From contig CAYLSO010000076.1 in assembly GCA_964386525.1 (NCBI GenBank), forward strand, positions 1-11,375: DNA of 11,375 nt, read 5' to 3'. The notes beneath the pieces were generated by a model. That model saw nothing but the letters and a program-made list of their open reading frames with translations. It was not told where the DNA came from and did not search any database. The position numbers and the translations under genes were made by a program. The DNA comes from CAYLSO01 sp964386525 (lineage in GTDB: Bacteria; Eisenbacteria; RBG-16-71-46; DASYSL01). The number at the start of each line of letters is the position of its first letter. Positions within the stretch are counted from its first letter, which is position 1. Of this stretch, positions 6,098 to 11,375 are shown piece by piece.

Positions 6098-6982
6098 CTA
6101 GCAGGCCCGGCCTTGCGCCGCCCGCCGCGCCCGCCACAGGAGGAAGTACGGCACGCGCCGGTACGGCTCCCACGCCGGGTCGCGGCGCGCCTGCGCGGCG
6201 CTCGGGCGCGGCTCCCAGAGCCGCTCGACGACGAAACCGGCCGCGGCCAGCAGGCCGCTCCACTCGGCCAGCGGGCGGTGCAGGTTCACGGTCGCGGCCG
6301 GGAAACCCGGGCCGAACCGGAAGCGCACGCGAGCCCGCTCGAAGTACTCCCCCACGGCCAGCGATGTCAGATTGGGCAGGGCGCCGCGCATCACCGGCGG
6401 CAGCTCCGCCAGCCAGTGCGCCCCGGGCGCCTGGGTGAACGGGTGCGGCAGGACGGCCACCAGCCGACCGCCGGGCGCCAGCAGGCGCGCCCACTCGGCC
6501 AGCGCGGCGCCCGGGTCGGCGAAGTGCATGAGGCTCAGGTAGGAGACGATCGCGTCGAACGAGGCATCGCGGTGACGAGGCAGCCGGGCGGCGTCGCCGG
6601 TCTCGTAGCCCAGGCGCGCGCGCACGGCCGCCGGCAGAGCGCGGCCGCGCCGCCGCGCTTCGGAGATCAGGCGCTCCGAAACATCCACGCCCAGTACGCG
6701 CGCTGCCCCGGCCGCCGACAGAAACCGAACGAAGCGGCCCTCGCCGCAGCCGGCGTCGAGGATCGCGGCCCCGCGCAGCGGGCGCAGGGCCGCCAGCATC
6801 GCCGCGTCGAGCAGCCCCTCGCGGTGCCGGTCGCCGTGGCGCAGGAACTCGCTCCACGCGCTCGCGTTGGCGTCCCAGGCGGCGGCCTGAGCGGCCGCGC
6901 CCCGGCTCAGGGCCTGCCGCGGGCCCGGCCGGCGACGGCGCCCCGCCGCCGCGCCCGCACCCCGGCGCCCGATCCGCGTCAA
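6098..6982 (-). CDS. Class I SAM-dependent methyltransferase
   Basis: A 294-residue Rossmann-like methyltransferase. Motif I is ILDAGCGEGRF (74-84), the acidic residue binding the SAM ribose is D100 in VLGVDVS, motif II-like ETGDAARLP (127-135) contacts adenine, and SFDAIVSYLSLMHFADP (141-157) with LLAPGGRLVAVLPHP (167-181) are the later core strands. The pattern belongs to the Methyltransf_11/25 group, whose substrates range widely. The C-terminal third (Trp/Arg-rich) carries substrate-specific elements that I do not recognise. The start is a TTG at 6982 because a clear GGAGG lies 6 nt before it and no ATG or GTG precedes the core; the resulting first 30 residues are Arg/Ala-rich and low in complexity. 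It begins 15 nt after cpoB and is probably cotranscribed with the Tol-Pal genes, suggesting a possible envelope-linked role, which is inference only. Confidence 0.85.
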   Translation of the reverse strand: MTRIGRRGAGAAAGRRRRPGPRQALSRGAAAQAAAWDANASAWSEFLRHGDRHREGLLDAAMLAALRPLRGAAILDAGCGEGRFVRFLSAAGAARVLGVDVSERLISEARRRGRALPAAVRARLGYETGDAARLPRHRDASFDAIVSYLSLMHFADPGAALAEWARLLAPGGRLVAVLPHPFTQAPGAHWLAELPPVMRGALPNLTSLAVGEYFERARVRFRFGPGFPAATVNLHRPLAEWSGLLAAAGFVVERLWEPRPSAAQARRDPAWEPYRRVPYFLLWRARRAAQGRAC

Positions 6983-6988
6983 GTCCCG

Positions 6989-6993
6989 CCTCC
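6989..6993 (-). promoter_or_regulatory. Shine-Dalgarno deciding the TTG start of the methyltransferase gene
   Basis: The minus strand carries GGAGG between the cpoB stop codon (6998-7000) and the TTG at 6982, with an optimal 6-nt spacer. This is the reason for calling TTG rather than a later internal codon as the start. Confidence 0.6.
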
Positions 6994-6997
6994 GCTC

Positions 6998-7804
6998 CTA
7001 GGGGCGGTCCAGTTCGCGCAGCCGCTCTTCGGCCAGCTTCGCCTCGCCGGAGCGCGGGAACTTCTCGCGCAGGCGCGTGAAGACCTTCCTGGCCTCCGCC
7101 TTGTCGCCAAGCTTCTGGTTGACCATGCCGAGCTTGTAGAGCGCCGCCGGCAAGCGGTCGCCCCGCGGGTAGCGGCTCTCCACCTCGCGATAGGCCGTGC
7201 CGGCGCTGTCGTAGCGGGCCAAAGCGTAGTACGACTCCCCGACCCCGTAGAGGGCGTTGTCCGCCAGCTCGTGGTCAGGGTACGCGGCGAGCAGCGAGCG
7301 GAAACCGCCCAGGGCCATCTCGAAGCGCCCCTGCGTGAAGTCCCGCGCCCCCTGCTCGTAGAGGTCCTCCGCCGCCAGCCCTCCGGCCGCTGCGGCCCGC
7401 GCCGTGTCCTGCGGGGTCGGCGCCGGGATCGCGCGCGAGGGGCTGCCCGACACCCGGGAGACACGGTCCACCGTGTCGTCGAGCTTCGCCGACAGCTCCT
7501 CGATGCGGTCCACGAGTTCATTGGAGGCGACATTGGTGCCCGCCTTGAGCGACAGCAGCAGGTCGCGCTGTTCCTGCAAGTCGCGCTCGACCTGCCGCCA
7601 CGCCGTGCCCTGGTCCTGGTGGAGCGAGTCCACCTGCCAGCGCAGGGTGTCGAGCGTACCCTCCATGCGGGCCATGCGCCGCGTGTAGCAACCCCCGCTG
7701 GCCAGCGGCAGCAGCAGCAGCAGAGCCAGCAGAGCGGCGCGGGCCGGGCCCGCCGCCAGGCGGTGCGACGCCGCCGATCGATCGGTATTCCTGGGGTCCG
7801 TCAT
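6998..7804 (-). CDS. cpoB: Cell division coordinator CpoB / YbgF, Tol-Pal associated TPR protein
   Basis: A 268-residue envelope protein. In E. coli CpoB (YbgF) works in the periplasm, linking Tol-Pal energy use with peptidoglycan synthesis at the septum. Here an N-terminal hydrophobic segment (23-36, Leu/Ala-rich) is followed by LASGGC with C39 as a possible lipidation site, although serine at -3 is atypical. Residues about 43-118 form a heptad-like, charged coiled-coil region (MARMEGTLDTLRWQVDSL onward), as in YbgF trimerisation domains. After a Pro/Ala linker (about 119-143), three tetratricopeptide repeats run from AEDLYEQGARDF (145) to the end, including ADNALYGVGESYYALARYDSA and ALYKLGMVNQKLGDKAEA. 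The ATG at 7804 is preferred to the upstream in-frame codon at 7852 because GAGGG precedes it. Position after pal matches the classic tol operon order. Confidence 0.9.
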   Translation of the reverse strand: MTDPRNTDRSAASHRLAAGPARAALLALLLLLPLASGGCYTRRMARMEGTLDTLRWQVDSLHQDQGTAWRQVERDLQEQRDLLLSLKAGTNVASNELVDRIEELSAKLDDTVDRVSRVSGSPSRAIPAPTPQDTARAAAAGGLAAEDLYEQGARDFTQGRFEMALGGFRSLLAAYPDHELADNALYGVGESYYALARYDSAGTAYREVESRYPRGDRLPAALYKLGMVNQKLGDKAEARKVFTRLREKFPRSGEAKLAEERLRELDRP

Positions 7805-7829
7805 GTTCCCTCGTCGCTGGAGAGCGCCA

Positions 7830-7871
7830 GGCAAGCCGGCCGGCGGGGCCACGCCCCGCCGGCCGCCTGCC
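7830..7871 (-). other. Long stable hairpin between pal and cpoB
   Basis: Perfect 12-bp arms (7838-7849 GGCCGGCGGGGC and 7853-7864) enclose a 3-nt loop, and the flanks 7830-7837 and 7865-7871 extend the stem with one bulge and one G·U pair. It fills most of the 79-nt gap between the pal stop and the cpoB start, the widest gap inside the Tol-Pal unit. It lacks a U-tract. Plausible roles are partial termination or an RNA-processing/stability block that sets more Pal than CpoB. Confidence 0.6.
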
Positions 7872-7883
7872 GGAGGATGCCTC

Positions 7884-8405
7884 CTACTTGGTCACGATGT
7901 GGGCGCGCCGGTTCTGTGCCCAGGCCGCCTCGTCGTGGCCGGGGTCGAACGGGCGCTCCTTGCCGAACGAGACGATCTCGATGCGCCCGCCATCGATACC
8001 GGCGGCCACCAGGTAATCCCGCGCCGCGCCGGCCCGCTTCTCGCCCAGCGCCAGGTTGTACTCCGCCGTGCCGCGCTCGTCGCAGTGGCCTTCGATGACG
8101 AGGCGCGCCTCCGGGTGGTCGCGCAGCATGCGGGCGTCGCCGTCGAGCGCCGCCCTGGCCTCGTCGCGCAGGTCGGCGCTGTCGAAGTCGAAGTAGGCGT
8201 CTTGCCAGGTGATTGCCGTCGGCACCGGCTCGACCGGCGGGACTTCGCTGGGCGTCTCGGCCGGCGGCGGGGTCGCGGGCTGCTCGGCGGGCGGGGGTGC
8301 GGCGGCCGGCGGGGGCGCGGCCTGCTTCTTCGAGCAGCCGCTCACCGCGAGCGCCGCCGCTAGCGCAACCAGCCCAAGCAGGCGCAGCCTCGAGTATGCA
8401 GTCAT
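7884..8405 (-). CDS. pal: Peptidoglycan-associated lipoprotein Pal
   Basis: A 173-residue outer-membrane lipoprotein. The signal peptide (RLRLLGLVALAAALAVSGC, about 6-24) ends in a lipobox with C24 as the acylated residue and Ser/Lys after it. A Pro/Ala-rich linker follows (about 28-63). The OmpA-like peptidoglycan-binding domain spans about 68-173: YFDFDSADLRDEARAAL, IEGHCDERGTAEYNLALGEKRA (104-125), holding the Asp and Arg that bind diaminopimelate, and SFGKERPFDPGHDEAAWAQNRRAHIV. Pal binds peptidoglycan and TolB and holds the outer membrane to the wall during division. ATG at 8405 is preceded by GGAGG at 8-nt spacing. It lies between tolB and cpoB in canonical order, 53 nt after the tolB stop. 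The length matches typical Pal. Confidence 0.96.
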   Translation of the reverse strand: MTAYSRLRLLGLVALAAALAVSGCSKKQAAPPPAAAPPPAEQPATPPPAETPSEVPPVEPVPTAITWQDAYFDFDSADLRDEARAALDGDARMLRDHPEARLVIEGHCDERGTAEYNLALGEKRAGAARDYLVAAGIDGGRIEIVSFGKERPFDPGHDEAAWAQNRRAHIVTK

Positions 8406-8451
8406 GGAATCATCCTCCCTGCCGCCAAAGGAGTCGGGTCCCGCGAGGGTG

Positions 8452-8474
8452 CGCGGGGCTAGCGCAGCCCCGCG
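8452..8474 (-). other. Hairpin overlapping the tolB stop codon
   Basis: Arms CGCGGGGC (8452-8459) and GCCCCGCG (8467-8474) pair perfectly with a 7-nt loop that holds part of the tolB TAG stop (8459-8461). It lies just before the tolB-pal gap. A role in mRNA processing or in tuning pal expression is possible; GC-rich coding ends can also form such stems by chance. Confidence 0.4.
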
Positions 8475-9796
8475 GCCGTGGCGGCCGGCGCGGGGCGCGG
8501 GGACCACGCGGGCGTCTTCGCCTCGGGTCCCGGAACGGACAGTCTGCGGATGCGGAGGCCTTCGGCATCGGTGACGAAGATACCCCGGCCACCCTCCCGA
8601 TTGCTGGAAAACACGATCTGCCGCCCGTCGGGCGACCAGTGGGGGTTCTCGTTGGCCCCGCCCGTGACGAGCAATCGCGGGTCCCGGCCCTCCACGTCGC
8701 TGACGTAGATGTCGAACCCCCCGCCGGCGCGGACCACGAAGGCGATGCGGTCGCCCTTGGGGGACCAGTCCGGCGAGTCGGTGTACGAGAACGAATAGAG
8801 GAGCCGGCGCACGTTGCCGCCGTCGGCGTCCATGATGTAGACCTGCGCCGAGCCGCCGCGGTCCGAGGTGAAGGCGATCTGTGTGCCGCTCGGCGACCAG
8901 GTGGGCGAGGTGTCGATGGCGCGGTTCTTGGTCAGGCGCCGCGGCGTCCCGCCGCCGGCCGGCAGGGCATAGATCTCCGAGTTGCCCTCGAAGGACGAGG
9001 AGAACGCCACCTGCGTGCCGTCCGGCGAATAGGCGGGCGAGATGTTGAGCCCGCCGGAGTGCAGCGTCTCCACCTTGCCCCCCGCCGCCGACACGGCGAA
9101 CAGCGACCAGCCCCTGGTTCCCAGCCACGAGAAGGCCAGGCGGGCCCCGTTGGGCGCCCACGCCGGCGACAGCGCCAGCCCGCCCTGCGTCAGGCGGCGC
9201 GGCCGGTAGCCGTCGTAGTCGCAGGCGTACAGGTCGCGCCCCTTGTCCCCGCCGGCCACGAACGCGATCTGCGTCTCGGCGATCCCGCGCTCGCCGGTGA
9301 GCTGGTAGACGACGTCGTCGGCGACGCGGTGCACGAGGGCGCGCAGATTGCCGAGCGCCCCCTGGTACTCGGTCTTGCCGATCAGGCGCCGGGCCGGGAA
9401 GTCCTTGATCTCGCCGGTGACCGTGACCCGCGCGCCGCGCACCGCCACCCGCCCCTCGATCACCGCCTGCACGTCGAACGGCCGCTCCTCCTTCGACCAG
9501 CCGCGGGTGATCGAGAACAGGCCCGAGAGGTCGAGGTCGTTGTAGAGGATCTGGTCCGCGCTGGCGGAGTTGGCGCGCGCCGTCGCCTCGCCCTCGGCCC
9601 GGAACCCCTCCTGGAGGATGCGGATGGCGCGCGAGCGCTGGGTGCGGATGCCGATGCGCACCTCGTCCTGCGGCGCCGCCGCCGGGGCGGCCGCCGCCAC
9701 CAGCAGCCCGACCAGGGCCGCCAGGCACAGGCCGGTCCGGCTCCCCGGCGCCGCGAGGGCCCGTCGTCCCCTAACGCCCGGCGTACTCGAAGGCAA
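8459..9796 (-). CDS. tolB: Tol-Pal system β-propeller protein TolB
   Basis: A 445-residue periplasmic protein, close to the usual size of about 430. A Sec signal peptide is visible (TGLCLAALVGLLVAAAAPAAA, about 21-41, cleavage near APA-AAP). The N-terminal α/β domain (about 45-165) includes YNDLDLSGLFSI (85-96) and VIEGRV, typical of TolB. The C-terminal six-bladed propeller contains repeated PD40 signatures: SPAYSPDGTQVAFSS, SPTWSPSGTQIAFTSD, SPDWSPKGDRIAFV, NPHWSPDGRQIVFSSNR and TPAWSPR. TolB binds Pal and TolA. The start is uncertain: TTG at 9796 gives a full signal peptide and overlaps the tolA-like gene by 26 nt, but its ribosome site (GGGGG) is weak and no ATG or GTG is available upstream of the signal. 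Product identity is secure. Confidence 0.95.
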   Translation of the reverse strand: MPSSTPGVRGRRALAAPGSRTGLCLAALVGLLVAAAAPAAAPQDEVRIGIRTQRSRAIRILQEGFRAEGEATARANSASADQILYNDLDLSGLFSITRGWSKEERPFDVQAVIEGRVAVRGARVTVTGEIKDFPARRLIGKTEYQGALGNLRALVHRVADDVVYQLTGERGIAETQIAFVAGGDKGRDLYACDYDGYRPRRLTQGGLALSPAWAPNGARLAFSWLGTRGWSLFAVSAAGGKVETLHSGGLNISPAYSPDGTQVAFSSSFEGNSEIYALPAGGGTPRRLTKNRAIDTSPTWSPSGTQIAFTSDRGGSAQVYIMDADGGNVRRLLYSFSYTDSPDWSPKGDRIAFVVRAGGGFDIYVSDVEGRDPRLLVTGGANENPHWSPDGRQIVFSSNREGGRGIFVTDAEGLRIRRLSVPGPEAKTPAWSPRPAPAATAAGLR

Positions 9797-10418
9797 AGTG
9801 CACCCCCAGCGTGCTACCGCCGAAGCCCAGCGGCAAGGGCGGCAGCGGGTTCGAGATGAGGATGGCGCGCAGCGCCGACTGGTCGAAGAAGGCGAAGCTC
9901 GAGCTCTCTTCGAGCTTGGGGTCGCTCACCGCGCCGTTGCGCTGCACGCGGAAGTAGACGACGGCCCGCACCGGCTTGCCGGAGGTCACGATGCCCGCCG
10001 GCGCCGACCAGTTCTGGCCGATGCGGTTGCGCAGCGCGATGAGATAGTAGGTGAATTCGAAGTCGGCGTCGTCCACCCCCACGTCGGCCGACAGCCCGGT
10101 GCCCCCCACCGTCGCCGAGCCGATCATGTTCTCGGCCCCGGTCGGCAGCGCCGGCTTCTTGGCCGCGCCCTTCTCGATCCTCACCGCTTTGTCGCGCGGC
10201 CGGTTGGGCGTGGCCTCCGGCTTCCACTGGGCCTTGGGGCCCTCGTCCGGCTCGGGCGCGGCCAGCTGCTGCCCGACCGGCCCGCGCGGCAGGTTCACCA
10301 GGTTGACGCGAATCGTCGAGGGGATCCCCGACGCCCGCCCCAGCGGTTGCGCCAGGAAGAGCACCAGGAAGACCACGGCGTGGGCGGCGGTCGATCCGGC
10401 GACGTCCTTCCAGGTCAC
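9771..10418 (-). CDS. tolA: TolA/TonB family energy-transducing protein (short form)
   Basis: A 215-residue inner-membrane anchored protein expected to carry TolQR energy to TolB-Pal. One transmembrane helix is at about 8-25 (AGSTAAHAVVFLVLFLAQ); S9 and H13 reproduce the Ser-x3-His motif by which TonB and TolA engage ExbB/TolQ. A Pro/Lys/Glu-rich periplasmic linker (about 50-95) follows, then a TonB-C-type domain (about 118-212: YYLIALRNRIGQNWSAPAG, VVYFRVQRNGAVSDPKLEESS, FDQSALRAI, PLPPLPLGF). The long helical domain II of E. coli TolA (about 420 residues overall) is missing, so the reach across the periplasm must be shorter or made by extended linker. GTG at 10418 follows the tolR stop by 4 nt, with GGAG upstream. 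The position between tolR and tolB argues for a TolA role, although by sequence it would be called TonB family. Confidence 0.88.
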   Translation of the reverse strand: MTWKDVAGSTAAHAVVFLVLFLAQPLGRASGIPSTIRVNLVNLPRGPVGQQLAAPEPDEGPKAQWKPEATPNRPRDKAVRIEKGAAKKPALPTGAENMIGSATVGGTGLSADVGVDDADFEFTYYLIALRNRIGQNWSAPAGIVTSGKPVRAVVYFRVQRNGAVSDPKLEESSSFAFFDQSALRAILISNPLPPLPLGFGGSTLGVHFAFEYAGR

Positions 10419-10422
10419 CGCG

Positions 10423-10848
10423 TCATCTCCGCCGGCGGGAGCGCTCGTCCGGCTCGGTCACCAGGCCGACGCTCGCCACGCCCGCCTCGCGCACGCGGCC
10501 CAGGAGCCGCGCCACGGTGCCGTACGACACGCGCTGGTCGGCGCGCACGAAGACCGGGCGGGAGGCCGCGCCGGCCTGGGACAGGACGGCGTCCACCTCC
10601 TCGGCGGCCACGACGTCCTTGCCGATGCGCAGGGTGCCGTCGGCGAGCACGTCGAGCACCAGCCCCTCGGTGAGGTCGAGGCCGGTCGAGGACGCCTTCG
10701 GCAGCTCGAGGTCCATGCCGCCCTGCATGAGCGGCGCGGTGACCATGAAGATGATCAGGAGCACCAGCACGACGTCCACCAGCGGGATGATGTTGATCTC
10801 CGCCATGGGGCGGCGCTGGAACTCGCCGGTGGGCAGCGGGGTCGGCAT
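10423..10848 (-). CDS. tolR: Biopolymer transport protein TolR (ExbD family)
   Basis: A 141-residue inner-membrane protein that, with TolQ, forms the proton-driven motor of the Tol system. Its single transmembrane helix (about 19-40, INIIPLVDVVLVLLIIFMVTA) contains the conserved proton-carrying Asp, D25 in the PLVDVVLVLLI motif. The periplasmic domain (about 45-130: MDLELPKASS, LVLDVLADGTLRIGKD, RPVFVRADQRVSYGTVARLL) matches ExbD/TolR. The tail ends in RSRRRR. ATG at 10848 lies one base after the tolQ stop (TGA-G-ATG), indicating coupled translation and a balanced motor stoichiometry. The neighbouring tolB and pal make TolR preferable to ExbD. Confidence 0.94.
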   Translation of the reverse strand: MPTPLPTGEFQRRPMAEINIIPLVDVVLVLLIIFMVTAPLMQGGMDLELPKASSTGLDLTEGLVLDVLADGTLRIGKDVVAAEEVDAVLSQAGAASRPVFVRADQRVSYGTVARLLGRVREAGVASVGLVTEPDERSRRRR

Positions 10849-10849
10849 C

Positions 10850-11375
10850 TCAGGCCCCGACTTCCTGCCGCGCGGCGTCGGTGGCGGGGCGCGGGTGGGT
10901 CTCGGCGGCGTGCGGGTCGCGCGCGGCGACGTCGGCGAACTCGGTGATGAAGGCCGCCGCCAGGTTGTCGATGGAGCGCACGCGCGAGATGAAGTGGTTG
11001 TAGCCGACGACCGCCGGGATGGCGGCGGCCAGCCCGGCGAGCGTGGCGATGAGCGCCTCGGCGATGCCCGGCGCGACGACGATGAGGCTGGCCGAGCCCT
11101 GCACGCCGATGTTGAGGAAGGCGGTCATCACGCCCCACACCGTGCCCATCAGCCCGACGAAGGGCGACACGCTGCCGGTGGTGGCGAGGAAGGCGAGGTT
11201 GCGCTCGAGGATCTCCATCTCGTGGACGCGGGCGCGTTGCATGGCACGGGTGGCCAGTTCGACGGAGTCGGCGTCGCTGCGCGCCGCGTCGCGGCCGCGG
11301 TCGGAGAGCACGCCGAGGCCGGTGACGGCGAGCCGGCCGAGCACCGAGTCCGGGTGCTGCGCCGCCGTCAGGCGG
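10850..11375 (-). CDS. tolQ: TolQ (ExbB/TolQ/MotA proton channel family), 5' end outside window
   Basis: The visible 174 residues are the C-terminal part of a TolQ protein of about 230; the frame stays open to the window edge, so the start lies beyond 11375 and the GTG at 11344 is internal. TolQ forms the pentameric inner-membrane channel around TolR. Visible are the cytoplasmic helix (ATRAMQRARVHEMEILERNL), the second transmembrane segment with the hallmark SPFVGLMGTVWGVMTAF (70-86 of the visible part), VAPGIAEALIATLAGLAAAIPAVVGYNHF forming the third membrane segment (about 104-128), and the C-terminal helix SRVRSIDNLAAAFITEF. The Thr residues in GTVWG and ALIATLAG correspond to those lining the TolQ/ExbB channel. 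The first transmembrane helix is missing from the window. Confidence 0.94.
   Translation of the reverse strand, partial: RLTAAQHPDSVLGRLAVTGLGVLSDRGRDAARSDADSVELATRAMQRARVHEMEILERNLAFLATTGSVSPFVGLMGTVWGVMTAFLNIGVQGSASLIVVAPGIAEALIATLAGLAAAIPAVVGYNHFISRVRSIDNLAAAFITEFADVAARDPHAAETHPRPATDAARQEVGA

Noticed and set aside
10850..11344. TolQ starting at 11344 as a 164-residue protein
   Set aside because: The frame stays open to the window end and a TolQ starting there would lack its first transmembrane helix, so the start must lie outside the window.
1..11375. CRISPR array, insertion sequence, tRNA/rRNA or a defence island
   Set aside because: No regularly spaced repeats, transposase-like protein, terminal inverted repeats or structured RNA gene was seen; gene content is housekeeping and metabolic.

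Overview
This is a very GC-rich stretch of a Gram-negative bacterial chromosome. All 13 supported genes lie on the minus strand, so transcription runs from high to low coordinates. No mobile element, CRISPR array, rRNA or tRNA was seen. A complete Tol-Pal set implies an outer membrane. GC-rich composition, a σ54-type promoter and the protein sequences would fit a deltaproteobacterium-like lineage or an uncultured high-GC phylum such as Eisenbacteria, but the window does not settle the taxon.

From right to left, the window opens inside a canonical Tol-Pal operon: tolQ (its 5' end lies beyond the window), tolR, a short TolA/TonB-type protein, tolB, pal and cpoB (ybgF). A class I SAM-dependent methyltransferase follows 15 nt later and looks like the last gene of the unit. 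Together the Tol genes couple the inner-membrane proton motive force (TolQR) through TolA to TolB and Pal, tethering the outer membrane to peptidoglycan during constriction.

After a 108-nt gap with a possible promoter comes a second, very compact unit: a DUF169 protein, a sarcosine-oxidase-β-like FAD oxidoreductase, a gamma carbonic anhydrase fused to a DinB-like domain, an NAD(P)-binding atypical SDR and a MoaB/Mog-type molybdopterin protein. These five genes overlap or nearly touch (ATGA, 11-nt overlap, 3-nt gap, GTGA), which implies translational coupling. The joint pathway is not evident. dcd (dCTP deaminase) follows 91 nt later, after a strong hairpin.

The left end holds a small heat shock protein (Hsp20). 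Its 300-nt upstream region carries an exact σ54 (-24/-12) core promoter with symmetric and repeated motifs further upstream, so this chaperone is probably controlled by an enhancer-binding protein. GC-rich hairpins without U-tracts sit at several gene boundaries.

Most of the window is ordinary, well-known biology. The points most worth a second look are the carbonic anhydrase–DinB fusion with apparently lost metal ligands, the σ54 promoter of hsp20, and the tight five-gene unit of unknown joint purpose.
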